The notes: generated from the letters alone by a model not told the origin. 64,000 nt of DNA from Pseudofrancisella aestuarii (GCF_003574475.2 NZ_QLIS02000001.1:682001-746000), one strand, 5' to 3'; shown: positions 29,917 through 40,305, counted from the stretch's first letter. Numbers and translations: made by a program.

Positions 29917-30483
29917 ATGCAGTTAACAGATAATAAAATACGCTGCCAATGGTGCAATAAATCCCAACTATACCAAGACTACCATGATAATGAGTGGGGA
30001 ACTCCTAATTATGATGATAACTACTTATTTCAAACTCTAATTTTAGAAACTATGCAAGCCGGCTTAAGCTGGTATACCGTGCTTCAAAAAAGAGAAAATT
30101 ACCGCAAACACATTTTTTCATACTCAATTAAGCAAATATCTAATTTTGATAATGATAAGAAAGCAGAGCTCTTGCAAAATGAAGGCTTAATAAGACATAA
30201 ACTTAAAATTGAATCGATAATTAATAATGCCCAAGCATTTTTAGAAATACAAAAGAATTATGGAAGTTTCTCTAACTATATATGGAGCTTCACAGATAAA
30301 AAAATTATAAAAAATGAGCTAAATACAATTAAAGAAATCGCCAATAAAACAGAGCTATCCGATCAAATCTCAAAAGACTTAAAGAAGAAAGGTTTTAAGT
30401 TTGTTGGAAGTGTTACTATCTATGCCTATCTTCAAGCTATTGGCATAGTAAATGATCATATAAAAAGCTGTTGGAAATATTAA
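29917..30483 (+). CDS. tag: DNA-3-methyladenine glycosylase I
   Basis: Tag removes 3-methyladenine from alkylated DNA. The 188-residue protein carries the four zinc ligands of the family: Cys10 in RCQW, His23 in DYHDNEWG, and the C-terminal His and Cys in NDHIKSC with the same spacing as E. coli Tag. The catalytic Glu is in LETMQAGLSW, and KRENYRK and FKFVGSVTIYAY are conserved. It is an unusual companion for envelope genes, but the 2-bp gap makes cotranscription likely. Confidence 0.95.
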   Translation: MQLTDNKIRCQWCNKSQLYQDYHDNEWGTPNYDDNYLFQTLILETMQAGLSWYTVLQKRENYRKHIFSYSIKQISNFDNDKKAELLQNEGLIRHKLKIESIINNAQAFLEIQKNYGSFSNYIWSFTDKKIIKNELNTIKEIANKTELSDQISKDLKKKGFKFVGSVTIYAYLQAIGIVNDHIKSCWKY

Positions 30484-30551
30484 ATCCTATAAATTTAATA
30501 TATTTATATTATATTATTTATAAATATACAAATTATCCATTTTTATCAAAT

Positions 30552-31070
30552 ATGACTAAAAAACAAAAAGGTGTACTACGTGGGATGGCAATAGGCTCAT
30601 CTATCTCTATTGCTATCATATTAGTAGGGGTATATGTAAATATACTTTCAAATATTGATAATTCATTAACAATCGCTTTTAAAGCTCTCTTATTACCTGC
30701 CTTATTTTTGATGATTTCTATAGGTAGACTTGCTGGTCATCGTTTCTTTACACCAGAAGATATAGATGGTGGAGGTTTATCTGTAGGTTCTGAAAAAGCA
30801 AAAGTTCTTCAATCATTATTACAAAATACTCTAGAGCAGTTTTGTTTAGCATTAGCAGCTTATACTTCTTGGGCTGTAATCATGCCTAGCGATACTCTAT
30901 CTGTGATTATTTATGCTGCAATTATGTTTGCTATTGGAAGAATCTTATTCTTTAATGGATATAATAAAGGCGCTCCGTCTAGAGCATTAGGATTTACCTT
31001 AACTTTTTATCCATCAGTTTTTATGTTATTAGGAACTGTTTTTTATAGTATAGTTAGTATTTTTATGTAA
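30552..31070 (+). CDS. MAPEG family membrane protein
   Basis: I place the start at ATG 30552 (172 aa). An ATG at 30471 would overlap tag and add a non-conserved stretch. Four hydrophobic helices are visible. The MAPEG hallmark lies before helix 3, a charged segment ending in KAKVLQSLLQNTLEQF. MAPEG proteins include microsomal glutathione transferases and related membrane enzymes of eicosanoid and glutathione metabolism. In bacteria most are uncharacterised. It converges on the GDSL hydrolase with 3 bp between stops. Confidence 0.75.
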   Translation: MTKKQKGVLRGMAIGSSISIAIILVGVYVNILSNIDNSLTIAFKALLLPALFLMISIGRLAGHRFFTPEDIDGGGLSVGSEKAKVLQSLLQNTLEQFCLALAAYTSWAVIMPSDTLSVIIYAAIMFAIGRILFFNGYNKGAPSRALGFTLTFYPSVFMLLGTVFYSIVSIFM

Positions 31071-31073
31071 AAA

Positions 31074-31985
31074 CTACATATCTTTTTTTACTTCTTCTGA
31101 AAGCTTTTCATGAACATTTCCTGTTGGATGCAAATTATCAAAAAATACATATTTTGCTAGATTTTTCTTACAATCACTAGTTTTATCATATTTCAACACA
31201 AAATTTAATTTATCTGCAGATAATGGAATATCTATACAAGGCTTATCAGAAATATAACTTTTATCATCAATCAAGTTATTTAAGAAAGTATAGAAATCAA
31301 CTAGCTTAATATCTACTCCTTGATCTGAATATTTTTCAACAACCTTCTCTATTTGTGTATTAAGTTCTACTACTTTTTCATGTATTTCTTGCTTTTTTTC
31401 CTTATCTGATTTACTAAACATTGGTGCTTTACTTACATCAGGAATATTCAGATATATGATATGCTTAGCATCCTTTTCTTTTATTAAAGTATCAATAGCT
31501 TTATCTACATTTTTTGGAACATCTATATATTTTTTTTCACGTTCCATAATGTCATTTCCACCTATAAGCATTACATATAGCGTCTTATTAGGATCATATT
31601 TTTTATCTTTTTTAACGAAGTTATCTACTTGTTGTAAAAAATTAGTTGTTAGCTTATAGATCACTTCATCATTATACTTTACATTCTGATAACCATCAGA
31701 ACTATAAGCCCCTCCATATGCATAATCTAAGAACTTACAGTCTTTATCAGAACTATATGAGCACAAATATTCTGCCCATGTGCGATCATTAGAAAATCTT
31801 CCTTTATACCAAGTATCTTTATCAGGAATATTTTCTAAAGATTTTTTATAAAGATTACCGTTGTCTGTCAGACTATCACCAAATGCTATTACTGTTGAAT
31901 AATCTGGTTTTCCAAATGCATAGCTCTTACCATAACAAAAGCATATAAATACTAAAGCTAAAATCAGCTTAACTTGCTTTAACAT
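31074..31985 (-). CDS. Secreted GDSL/SGNH-family hydrolase (lipase/esterase-like)
   Basis: The 303-residue protein has a signal peptide of about 23 residues. It then shows the SGNH blocks in order: FGDSLTDNGN (catalytic Ser), GGNDIM (block III), and FDNLHPTG with the catalytic Asp and His. These define a GDSL lipase/acylhydrolase, likely a periplasmic or secreted phospholipase or esterase. Unlike the three SGNH domains in the acyltransferase array, the DxxH pair is present. It lies 4 bp after ridA on the same strand. The substrate is not predictable. Confidence 0.85.
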   Translation of the reverse strand: MLKQVKLILALVFICFCYGKSYAFGKPDYSTVIAFGDSLTDNGNLYKKSLENIPDKDTWYKGRFSNDRTWAEYLCSYSSDKDCKFLDYAYGGAYSSDGYQNVKYNDEVIYKLTTNFLQQVDNFVKKDKKYDPNKTLYVMLIGGNDIMEREKKYIDVPKNVDKAIDTLIKEKDAKHIIYLNIPDVSKAPMFSKSDKEKKQEIHEKVVELNTQIEKVVEKYSDQGVDIKLVDFYTFLNNLIDDKSYISDKPCIDIPLSADKLNFVLKYDKTSDCKKNLAKYVFFDNLHPTGNVHEKLSEEVKKDM

Positions 31986-31989
31986 ATAA

Positions 31990-32373
31990 TTAGATACTCA
32001 CTAATGCTACAACTTCAATTTCAATTTTCACATCTTTTGGTAGTCTTGCAACTTCAACACAAGATCTAGCTGGAAAATTTCCATCAAAAAAAGATTTATA
32101 AACTTCATCAATAATAGCAAACTCTGTCATATCCTTTATAAAAATAGTAGTTTTTACAACCTCTTGTAAACTTGAACCTGCTGCTTTTAATACAGCTTCT
32201 AAATTTTCCATAACTTGTTTAGTTTGCTCTTTTATACACTCTCCTACTAAAGTTCCATCAGGTTTAAGACCTATCTGTCCAGATGTATAAACAAAATTAC
32301 CAACTTTTATAGCTTGCTCATAAGCTCCTAAAGCCTTAGGTGCATTTTCTGTACTTATTTTTTGTTTTTTCAT
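31990..32373 (-). CDS. ridA: RidA family 2-iminobutanoate/2-iminopropanoate deaminase
   Basis: RidA hydrolyses reactive enamine/imine intermediates made by PLP enzymes. The 127 residues match the family, with YTSGQIGL near residue 30. FPARSCVEVARLPKD contains the Arg that binds the carboxylate, and IEIEVVA has the conserved Glu. The start codon overlaps the SulP stop by one base (TAATG), so the two genes are coupled. Confidence 0.92.
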   Translation of the reverse strand: MKKQKISTENAPKALGAYEQAIKVGNFVYTSGQIGLKPDGTLVGECIKEQTKQVMENLEAVLKAAGSSLQEVVKTTIFIKDMTEFAIIDEVYKSFFDGNFPARSCVEVARLPKDVKIEIEVVALVSI

Positions 32374-33917
32374 TATATATTCCTCGCAATTTTATAAGTT
32401 GGATCTGTCTCTTCAAATTCACAGTACGGTCCAGCATTCTTTAATACTTGACGGCAATCTTCACTCAAGTGTCTTAAAGTCACCTTCTTACCTAAATCTA
32501 AATATTTTTTTGTAACATCGTCAATAGCTTCTGCACCAGATATGTCCATAACTCTAGAGTTTGCAAAATCTAATATTATATTTTCAGGATCATACTTAAT
32601 ATCAAATAAATTTTTAAATGATGACGTTGATCCGAAAAAGAGTGGTCCAAAAAACTCATAAGCCTTAGTATTATCATCCTCTCTATGAGTCCTACTCTTA
32701 ACTTGTGAGCTTTTCCATGCAAAAACTAAAGCAGAAATTATAACTCCGGAAATAACAGCTATAGCTAAATCGGCAAATACTGTAATTATAGTAACAGCAA
32801 CGAGTACAAACTTATCAGAATTTGGCATATAACGAATACGATTCATACTTTCCCATTCAAAAGTATTAATACACACCATAAACATAATACCTGCTAAAAC
32901 TGCTACTGGAATTAATGATATATATTTTGAAAGTACTACTACAAATGTTATTAGTAAAATAGCTGCAGTTGCTGATGATAGTCTTCCTCTACCACCATTT
33001 GTAAAATTAATAATTGATTGCCCAATCATTGTACAACCAGCCATGCCACCAAAGAAACCACAGAAAACATTCCCTGTTCCTTGAGCTATACACTCTTGAT
33101 TACCACTTCCTCTTTTACCATCCATTTCATCTAAAACTGATAATGTAAGCAGGGATTCTATTAATCCGACCAATGCCACAATAATTGAGTATGGTAAAAC
33201 AGTAATAATAGAGCTCCATGTCAAATGTACATGGGGTATAGAAAATGAAGGTAACGAACCAGAGATGTCTGCTAAGTCACCAACATTTTTTGTAGGTAAT
33301 TTAAATGCCAAAACCACCACTGTTATTATAACTATAGCAACAAGCCCAGCTGGTATCTTATCTGTAAACTTCGGAAAAAAATACACAATAAGCATAGTTA
33401 TCAGCACTAAAACATACATATATGCTCCTTCATTATAGAATAAAGGGACCTGTGCTAATGCTATTACTATTGCTAAACCATTTACAAAACCATACATTGC
33501 TGGTTGAGGAACTAAGCGTATTAACTTACCAAGCTTAAACACTCCTATAGTAATTTGAATAATTCCAGCCAATATAGTACATAATAAAATATATTGTAAA
33601 ATATATGAGCTTAATTGATCTGATACTGTTAAGCTCTGTAGCATTTCTGGTGATAAGCTATTTTTTATGCTAACCCCCAGCCCTATTAAAACTACTGCCA
33701 CTGCACCAGTAGCTCCTGAAATCATACCAGCTTTACCACCGATTAAAGCTGTAACTAAGCCTAATATAAAAGCTGTATATAAACCGACAGTTGGTGAAAC
33801 ACCAGCCATAATAGAGAATGCTATAGCCTCAGGTATCAAAGCAATAGCTACAACAATTCCAGATAAAACATCACTTTTAATATTTCTTCCAATAAAAGTA
33901 TTTTTATAATCGAGCAC
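32373..33917 (-). CDS. SulP-family anion transporter with STAS domain
   Basis: The protein has about 12-14 transmembrane helices over residues 1-400. The first carries [16 protein letters not shown], as in SulP proteins. A cytoplasmic STAS domain of about 90 residues closes the C-terminus ([19 protein letters not shown]). I choose the GTG at 33917 (514 aa) because AAGGA lies 8 bases upstream; the GTG at 33959 has no ribosome site. SulP proteins carry sulfate, bicarbonate or dicarboxylates; motifs alone do not decide. It is coupled to ridA by the TAATG overlap. Confidence 0.88.
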   Translation of the reverse strand: MLDYKNTFIGRNIKSDVLSGIVVAIALIPEAIAFSIMAGVSPTVGLYTAFILGLVTALIGGKAGMISGATGAVAVVLIGLGVSIKNSLSPEMLQSLTVSDQLSSYILQYILLCTILAGIIQITIGVFKLGKLIRLVPQPAMYGFVNGLAIVIALAQVPLFYNEGAYMYVLVLITMLIVYFFPKFTDKIPAGLVAIVIITVVVLAFKLPTKNVGDLADISGSLPSFSIPHVHLTWSSIITVLPYSIIVALVGLIESLLTLSVLDEMDGKRGSGNQECIAQGTGNVFCGFFGGMAGCTMIGQSIINFTNGGRGRLSSATAAILLITFVVVLSKYISLIPVAVLAGIMFMVCINTFEWESMNRIRYMPNSDKFVLVAVTIITVFADLAIAVISGVIISALVFAWKSSQVKSRTHREDDNTKAYEFFGPLFFGSTSSFKNLFDIKYDPENIILDFANSRVMDISGAEAIDDVTKKYLDLGKKVTLRHLSEDCRQVLKNAGPYCEFEETDPTYKIARNI

Positions 33918-33995
33918 GATTATTTTCCTTAACACACAAATTTGGATATAGGTTAGCACAAAAGCGCAAAGTATTTAAGTAAGCTCAAATGGCTA

Positions 33996-35120
33996 TTAGA
34001 TTGTATTTTTATATCTTTTTAACGCAACAAATGATACAACCACCATAAATATGAGAAGTGGATATATGCTACTTAAAATATCAAAGAGCCCTCCTCCTTT
34101 AAGTAATATTTCTCTAACAATATTTAAATAGTGAGTTAATGGAAGAATATTACCTACAACCTGTGCCCACTCAGGCATTCCATCAAAAGGGAACATAAAT
34201 CCAGATAATAAAATTGACGGCAAGAAAAAGAAAAACGTCATTTGCATTGCTTGTAGCTGAGTTGCAGCAACTGTCGAAAAGGTTATGCCAACAAGTAGAT
34301 TTGCCACAATAAAAGGAAAAGTTGCTATAAGCAATAAAGTTATACTTCCAAGTATTGTTATTCCAAATATTACTTTGGCAAACAAAATAATAAGCAATAA
34401 CTGTATATAACCGACAACTATATATGGCGTAATTTTACCTAAAATTATTTCTAATGATGTTACAGGAGTAGCTAATAAAGATTCCATTGTGCCATATTCT
34501 TTTTCTCTAGTTATTACTAAAGATGTCACCATTACCATAGTCATAGTTAAGATAACTCCTGCTAATGCTGGTACAATATTATTTTGAGTCTTATTCTCAG
34601 GATTATATTTATTATGAACAACAAAATTAAATGGTTCTTTACTTACTGATGTTTGTGACTGAGTAGCAAAATAATTATTATATATGCCTTTTAACTTTCC
34701 AATAGCCTCCATTGCAGCTGCACTTGAAGTAGGATTAGCGCCATCTGTAATTATAAGAATATCTGGAGTCTCTCCTCTATAAACTTTTTTTGTGAAATTA
34801 TGTGGGATTTCTATTATAAACTGCACTCGTCCTTTTCTCATCAAAGTCATTGCGTCATCGAGAGAAAGATTCTGATACTTCATGTCAAAATAGTTTGTGT
34901 TATTTATTTTTTCAACAAGAAAGTTAGTTTGTAACGTTCTATCAAAATCTATTAATGCTGTGCTTAAATGTTTTGGGTTCATATTTATGGCAAATCCAAA
35001 AAGTATCATTTGGATTAATGGGATCCCCAATACCAAACCAATAGTAACTCTATCTCTAAGCATATGAATTACTTCTTTAAGTAAAATTGCATAATATCTA
35101 TTAATATCAAAATACTTCAT
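33996..35120 (-). CDS. ABC-2 type exporter permease (YhhJ/YbhS-like)
   Basis: The 374-residue protein has one N-terminal helix, a large periplasmic domain at about residues 50-170, and five C-terminal helices. The FLLPSILLSGFMFPFDGMP block before the last helices is characteristic of this permease type. The gene overlaps the ATPase by ATGA and is the last of a three-gene exporter operon (HlyD adaptor, ATPase, permease). Only one permease gene is present, so a homodimer is likely. The exported substrate is unknown. Confidence 0.85.
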   Translation of the reverse strand: MKYFDINRYYAILLKEVIHMLRDRVTIGLVLGIPLIQMILFGFAINMNPKHLSTALIDFDRTLQTNFLVEKINNTNYFDMKYQNLSLDDAMTLMRKGRVQFIIEIPHNFTKKVYRGETPDILIITDGANPTSSAAAMEAIGKLKGIYNNYFATQSQTSVSKEPFNFVVHNKYNPENKTQNNIVPALAGVILTMTMVMVTSLVITREKEYGTMESLLATPVTSLEIILGKITPYIVVGYIQLLLIILFAKVIFGITILGSITLLLIATFPFIVANLLVGITFSTVAATQLQAMQMTFFFFLPSILLSGFMFPFDGMPEWAQVVGNILPLTHYLNIVREILLKGGGLFDILSSIYPLLIFMVVVSFVALKRYKNTI

Positions 35121-36043
35121 GCAAAGTTATCCTTCTGACTACTCATAAGATAAATAAAAGCATCCTCAAGAGAAGTATCTATTTCTTGCCATTCAAATTC
35201 TTTATACTGAGACGCTATTGGAGATATATCTACATCTTTTTTAATACTTAAATGTGCACTACTTCCAAACATTGAGATCTGCTCAACATCTGGATGCTCT
35301 TGCAACTCTGCTATTAATTTATAAACGCCTTTACCAACTATATTATAAGTTTTGATGTTACATCCAGAAATAATGTCTTTTTGTGTGCCACTTGAAAGTA
35401 GCTTACCATATGCAATATATGACAGTTTATTACATCTTTCAGCTTCATCCATATAGTGTGTAGAAACTAATGTAGTTATTCCTCTACTTGATAATCCTGA
35501 TATATAGTCCCAAAACTCTCTTCTAGCCTTTGGATCAACACCCGCTGTAGGCTCATCTAACAATAGCAACTTAGGATCATGTATCGTTGCAACACCTAAA
35601 GCTAACCTTTGCTTCCATCCACCTGATAATTCATAGGCTTTTTGATTTGCTCTAGCTTTGCCAATTTGTAGATTATCCATAGTTCTTTCTACAGCTTCTT
35701 TGATATTTTTTAAGCTATGAAGTCTTGCAAAAATTTTTAAGTTTTCTCTAACTGTTAAGTCTGGATAGAGAGTAAATTTTTGTGTCATATAGCCAACTTG
35801 TTGCTTAATAGCACCTGAGTGAGTTCCTATATCATAACCAAGACAAGTCCCTTCTCCTTTTGTTATCGGAAGAAGTCCGCAAACCATTCTTATAGAAGTA
35901 GTTTTTCCTGAGCCATTAGGACCTAAAAAACCATATATATCACCTTTCTGAACTTGAAGATCAATATTATCAACTACTGTTTTTTCACCATAAACTTTAG
36001 TTAAATTCTTAACATCAATTATGAGCTCTTTTTCAGCATCCAT
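35117..36043 (-). CDS. ABC transporter ATPase of an HlyD/ABC-2 exporter
   Basis: The 308 residues have Walker A GPNGSGKTTS, signature LSGGWKQRLALG, Walker B LLLLDEPTAGVDP and switch His in STHYMDEAE. A C-terminal extension of about 80 residues follows, as in the DrrA/CcmA-like multidrug group. Its start overlaps the adaptor stop (TAATG) and its stop overlaps the permease start. It powers the partner permease. Confidence 0.9.
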   Translation of the reverse strand: MDAEKELIIDVKNLTKVYGEKTVVDNIDLQVQKGDIYGFLGPNGSGKTTSIRMVCGLLPITKGEGTCLGYDIGTHSGAIKQQVGYMTQKFTLYPDLTVRENLKIFARLHSLKNIKEAVERTMDNLQIGKARANQKAYELSGGWKQRLALGVATIHDPKLLLLDEPTAGVDPKARREFWDYISGLSSRGITTLVSTHYMDEAERCNKLSYIAYGKLLSSGTQKDIISGCNIKTYNIVGKGVYKLIAELQEHPDVEQISMFGSSAHLSIKKDVDISPIASQYKEFEWQEIDTSLEDAFIYLMSSQKDNFA

Positions 36044-37020
36044 TACAATGTCACTCTCACAGGCTCACCAATATGAATAGTCGACTCTTCTTGCGAATAT
36101 TTTACTCTGGCCTTAACTTCAAAAGAAATTTCTGAATCAGAATTTATTCCATATAGCAAAGGAGGTGTGTATTCTGCTTTTTGAGATATGTAAAAAATAT
36201 CTGCTGACACAATAGAATTATTTGTAGTTTTTATTTCTATCTTTTGATTTAAATGAACTTTGTTCAAATCTTCTTTTGAAACATAAAATACAACATAAAC
36301 ATCGTCCGGATTAATCATAGACATCACTGGGCTATATGCCCTAACCATTTCTCCTTTATGAAAAAATATTTGATAGATATATCCTTTTTCTAATGCTTTA
36401 ACATTTGCTGAATTTATTTTATTCTCTAAATAAGAGGAGTTACTATAAATAGCCTTTGACATAGAGTCAATCGCAGATATTAGATCCTCTCTTGCTGGCA
36501 TATTGTTAATAGTTTGCATGATGTTTAAAGCTTTTACTTGATTCTGTGATTTTATATATTGACTATATGCTTGTTCATATTCTCTTTTTGAAGTACTTGC
36601 AAACTCTAATAAGCCCTCTTGTCTTTCATACTCTAATTTCGCTGTTTCTAATGCAGCCTCAGCAGTAGCTATATCTGTAGTTGTTTTTGCAATATACGGT
36701 TCTGTCTTACCTTTTGAGAAATTTTCTTTTAATGCTAGTGCCGCTTGATAAAGAAAATCATTTGATCCTAATAAAATTTGATTATTTGCTGAATCTATAG
36801 AAAATAAAGGAGTTTCTTTGCTAACATACTGTCCTTCATCAACATTAATATCCAAAACTCTACCACTTTCATCTGATGAAATATATCTAACATTAGTGCT
36901 TATATAACCTGGAATAACTTTACTTTTAGAACTAAAACCAAAAACAAACAAAAATATAACAATGATGAATATTGATATTAAAATAATGATTTTACTTTTT
37001 TTATTTTTACTAAAATCCAT
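36043..37020 (-). CDS. HlyD-type periplasmic adaptor (membrane fusion protein)
   Basis: The 325-residue protein has one N-terminal transmembrane anchor (about residues 11-28). The first biotinyl-lipoyl half is SSDESGRVLDINVDEGQYVS. A helical hairpin runs over about residues 80-200, and the second lipoyl half is NVKALEKGYIYQIFFHKGEMV. This is the adaptor of a tripartite efflux pump. No outer-membrane channel gene lies beside it, so a TolC-type protein encoded elsewhere would be needed. It is the first gene of the operon and diverges from glpT. Confidence 0.85.
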   Translation of the reverse strand: MDFSKNKKSKIIILISIFIIVIFLFVFGFSSKSKVIPGYISTNVRYISSDESGRVLDINVDEGQYVSKETPLFSIDSANNQILLGSNDFLYQAALALKENFSKGKTEPYIAKTTTDIATAEAALETAKLEYERQEGLLEFASTSKREYEQAYSQYIKSQNQVKALNIMQTINNMPAREDLISAIDSMSKAIYSNSSYLENKINSANVKALEKGYIYQIFFHKGEMVRAYSPVMSMINPDDVYVVFYVSKEDLNKVHLNQKIEIKTTNNSIVSADIFYISQKAEYTPPLLYGINSDSEISFEVKARVKYSQEESTIHIGEPVRVTL

Positions 37021-37167
37021 CTGTCTCTAAGATAAAGAGTTTATATTTCTATTATAAAAAATACATAAAAATAAAAAAACAATATCCGCTATCAATTAGT
37101 AAAATTAATTGCGATATTATAAAAACTAAACTAGACTTTCTCTAATACTAAGTTTTGCAAAATATTT

Positions 37168-38484
37168 ATGCTTAGAAATCTATTAAAGCCTGCTCAGGCT
37201 ATAGCTCCCCTAGAACATAGTGAAATTATCAAAAAATATCCTCGTTGGCGCTTAAGAATGTTTTTAGTTGCCTATATTGGTTATTTCACTTACTATTTTG
37301 GTCGTAGTAGCTTTGATGTTTCAAAGCAATATATAACTACCCTCACCCCAGATCAACTAGGTCTAATAGGTGCAGCTTTAGGAGTTGCATATGGTCTTAG
37401 TAAGTTTTTTATGGGCAATGTTTCCGATAGAAGTAATGCTAAATATTTCTTGGCTTTAGGTTTATTTATTACCGGTCTGCTTAACTTACTTATACCATCA
37501 TTTCTAAGTGCTGGTGTACTTGTAATGTTTGTAATAATGCTACTAAATGGCTGGGCCCAAGGAATGGGCTGGCCAGCATGTGCTAGGATTATGACACATT
37601 GGTTTTGTGACAATGAGCGTGGTACAAAAATGGGTATCTGGAATACAGCCCACAATGTAGGCGCTGGCTTTCTAGCTATTGCTGTAGTGCCTATTGGACT
37701 TTTTATATTTAATAATAATTGGCATGGACTTTTTTATGTGGCTGGTACTCTATGTATTTTTGTAGCGATATTAATAGTAATCTTCGGCGCAGATACGCCA
37801 CAATCAGTTGGTTTGCCTTCAATTGAAAAATACAGATCAAATGATCTTAATTCTGACTATCATGAGAAAGATTTTAGTGCTAAAGAAATATTCTTCGAGC
37901 ATGTATTAAACAACAAATGGATTTGGACTATAGCTATAGCAAATGCTTTTGTATACTGTGCTAGATATGGCTTACTTAGCTGGTCAACATATTATCTAGT
38001 ACAAGTAAAACATATGTCTACAGCTACTGGACTATGGGGATTTGCTTTATTTGAACTACCTGCAATTCCAGGAACAATCTTAATAGGTTGGATAACAGAT
38101 AGGTTTTTTAATAGTCGTAGAGCACCTGTTGGCGTTATATGTATGATTTTATTTATTGCTGTTTTATTTGTTTACTGGCAAAGTGATACAGCATGGTTAT
38201 CATTACTATGTCTATCTCTTATGGGTGTATTCATATATGGGCCTGTGGCCCTAATTGGAATATTAGCTTTAGACTTAGTACCTAAAAAAGCAGCTGGAAC
38301 AGCCGCTGGATTTACAGGCTTATTCGGTTATTTCATTGGTACTGTTGGTGCCCAAGCAGTTATTGGCATAATAGCTACATATATGGGATGGAATGCGGTA
38401 TTTATTTTCTTAATTTCATCAAGTGCCATAGCTACTGTACTGCTGATTTTCTGCTGGAATCTAAATCATAAAGACAAAAAATAA
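37168..38484 (+). CDS. glpT: Glycerol-3-phosphate:phosphate antiporter
   Basis: GlpT imports glycerol-3-phosphate in exchange for phosphate. The 438 residues have twelve hydrophobic helices. Family motifs include YIGYFTYYFGRSSFDVSKQY in helix 1, the Arg-containing ALGVAYGLSKFFMGNVSDRS, and NGWAQGMGWPACARI. Its stop overlaps the phosphatase start (TAATG), and glpQ follows. Together the three would release, dephosphorylate and take up phosphodiester products. Confidence 0.93.
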   Translation: MLRNLLKPAQAIAPLEHSEIIKKYPRWRLRMFLVAYIGYFTYYFGRSSFDVSKQYITTLTPDQLGLIGAALGVAYGLSKFFMGNVSDRSNAKYFLALGLFITGLLNLLIPSFLSAGVLVMFVIMLLNGWAQGMGWPACARIMTHWFCDNERGTKMGIWNTAHNVGAGFLAIAVVPIGLFIFNNNWHGLFYVAGTLCIFVAILIVIFGADTPQSVGLPSIEKYRSNDLNSDYHEKDFSAKEIFFEHVLNNKWIWTIAIANAFVYCARYGLLSWSTYYLVQVKHMSTATGLWGFALFELPAIPGTILIGWITDRFFNSRRAPVGVICMILFIAVLFVYWQSDTAWLSLLCLSLMGVFIYGPVALIGILALDLVPKKAAGTAAGFTGLFGYFIGTVGAQAVIGIIATYMGWNAVFIFLISSSAIATVLLIFCWNLNHKDKK

Positions 38485-39197
38485 TGAAGTTTCATCTAAA
38501 AAAAACTATATCCCTAGCTCTAATATTAGGTATAGTTTCTCTTTCTTATGCTTCATATCAGTCGGGAGGATATTTACCAGAAAATGAAGTAGTAAATACA
38601 ACATCAATTATTGGTCTACCTCCTTCAAACAATTCTATTGCTTTTTTGAATGACAAAGCTATATCTGAAGCAACATTTAGTCTAGATAAAAACTCTCAAG
38701 AATATATTAAAGCTATACATGATGCTTCAAATGATAGTGACATTCATATAGCTGACTTTAGTAAAGCTTTTGGTCAAAAATTAAGTAAAGAAGATACCCC
38801 AGCAATTTATAATCTTTTACAAAAAGCTATTGTTGATGCTAATAACGCAAAAAATATTGATAAAGATTACTATAAAAGGAAAAGACCTTTTATATTTTTT
38901 GATAAAAATCCTTGTGACCTTTCAGAGGATCCAAGTAGCTACTCTTACCCATCAGGTCATACCACTAGGGCTTGGACATATGGACTTATTCTAACTGAAT
39001 TAAAGCCACAAAATGCTATAGAAATATTAAAAGTTGCAAATGGTAAAGGTCAGAGTAGAGTCATTTGTGGAGTGCACTGGCAAAGTGATATAGAAGCTGC
39101 AAAAATGGTCGCAACTATTAATTTCACTATTTTACAAACTAATGAACAGTTTAAAAAAGATTTTAAGAATGCTCAAAAAGAAACTTCTAAAAGATAA
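38484..39197 (+). CDS. Periplasmic PAP2/class A acid phosphatase
   Basis: The 237-residue protein has a signal peptide of about 23 residues. It then carries the three phosphatase motifs of the class A/PAP2 superfamily: KRKRPF, YPSGHTT and SRVICGVHWQSD. The His in PSGH and the His in GVHW are the catalytic pair. It would release inorganic phosphate from phosphomonoesters in the periplasm. The glpT partner exchanges phosphate for glycerol-3-phosphate, and glpQ makes glycerol-3-phosphate. Confidence 0.88.
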   Translation: MKFHLKKTISLALILGIVSLSYASYQSGGYLPENEVVNTTSIIGLPPSNNSIAFLNDKAISEATFSLDKNSQEYIKAIHDASNDSDIHIADFSKAFGQKLSKEDTPAIYNLLQKAIVDANNAKNIDKDYYKRKRPFIFFDKNPCDLSEDPSSYSYPSGHTTRAWTYGLILTELKPQNAIEILKVANGKGQSRVICGVHWQSDIEAAKMVATINFTILQTNEQFKKDFKNAQKETSKR

Positions 39198-39207
39198 AGG
39201 AGAATAT

Positions 39208-40236
39208 ATGTTAAAAAAATCCATAATTACAATCTTACTTGCTGGTAGTATATCAAGCTCTTTTGCTGATGTAATAGATATTTATGCGCACCGTGGATTG
39301 CGTCCATTAGCACCAGAAAATAGCTTACCAGCTTATACTCAAGCAATGCGTATTGGTGTAGATGTCATAGATATGGATATAAATATGACTAAAGATAAAG
39401 TTTTAGTTGTAACACATGATTTAACACTAAATCCAGATCTTACTAAAGACAAAGACGGAAGTTGGATAGCTGAGAAAACGCCTATTAAAGATCTAACTCT
39501 GGCAGAGCTACAGCAATACACTGTTGGATATATTAAACCTGATACAGCCACTGCTGGAATGTACCCTAACCATACAGGCATGGATAACGTCCACATGCCA
39601 ACTCTAGAATCAGTTATTAACTATGTTAAGTCACATGTTGGTACCCGAGTACGCTTACAAATAGAAATTAAAACTAATCCATACGATCCAGCAACTAGCT
39701 GGTCAGCTCAAGAAATGGCTGAAGCTCTAAACAAACTACTAATTAAAACTGACTCTACAGATATGGTTGAGGTTCAATCATTTGAATGGCAAGCTTTAGT
39801 TGATTTACAAAAATTAAATCCAAGAGTAAAAACTGCCTATCTTACTGATCATACAACCGAACCTATGAATGCTGAAAGTGATAAGAAAATGTCTGACTAT
39901 GCAAAATGGACTGCCCCTTTAAATCCAGCTGATTATAATTATGACTACCCTACTATGGTGAAAAAATTAGGTGGGACATTCTGGGAACCTTATGAAAAAG
40001 ATTTAACGAAAGAAGATGTTAAGCATGCACATGAGCTAGGCATAAAAGTTGTAACTTGGGGCTGGACAGAAGATGCTGGAACGGATTTTAACTATAAAAC
40101 AATCAATAATCTTATCGACTGGAAAGTTGATGGAATAATCACAGATAGGCCAGATATACTTAGAGGAATAGAAGCATCTAAAGGATTAGATCTACCGCCT
40201 GCTTATCCTACTTTGCCTTATCCAGAAAAATATTAA
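39208..40236 (+). CDS. glpQ: Periplasmic glycerophosphodiester phosphodiesterase
   Basis: GlpQ splits glycerophosphodiesters into glycerol-3-phosphate and an alcohol. The ATG at 39208 has AAAGGAGA about 5 bases upstream and opens a signal peptide (LLAGSISSSFA), so I prefer it to the ATG at 39142 inside the phosphatase gene. The 342-residue protein carries AHRG, APENSLPAY and VVTHDLTLN, the catalytic and calcium-binding blocks. It lies 10 bp downstream of the phosphatase gene. Confidence 0.93.
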   Translation: MLKKSIITILLAGSISSSFADVIDIYAHRGLRPLAPENSLPAYTQAMRIGVDVIDMDINMTKDKVLVVTHDLTLNPDLTKDKDGSWIAEKTPIKDLTLAELQQYTVGYIKPDTATAGMYPNHTGMDNVHMPTLESVINYVKSHVGTRVRLQIEIKTNPYDPATSWSAQEMAEALNKLLIKTDSTDMVEVQSFEWQALVDLQKLNPRVKTAYLTDHTTEPMNAESDKKMSDYAKWTAPLNPADYNYDYPTMVKKLGGTFWEPYEKDLTKEDVKHAHELGIKVVTWGWTEDAGTDFNYKTINNLIDWKVDGIITDRPDILRGIEASKGLDLPPAYPTLPYPEKY

Positions 40237-40305
40237 TATACAAATAATTCATTTCTACAAATCATCTTTTTTAATACTTTAAAAAAACAATATACCAAAA
40301 CTTAA

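Noticed and set aside
39142-39207. Longer glpQ start overlapping the phosphatase gene
   Set aside because: The ATG at 39208 has a strong ribosome site and opens directly into a signal peptide.
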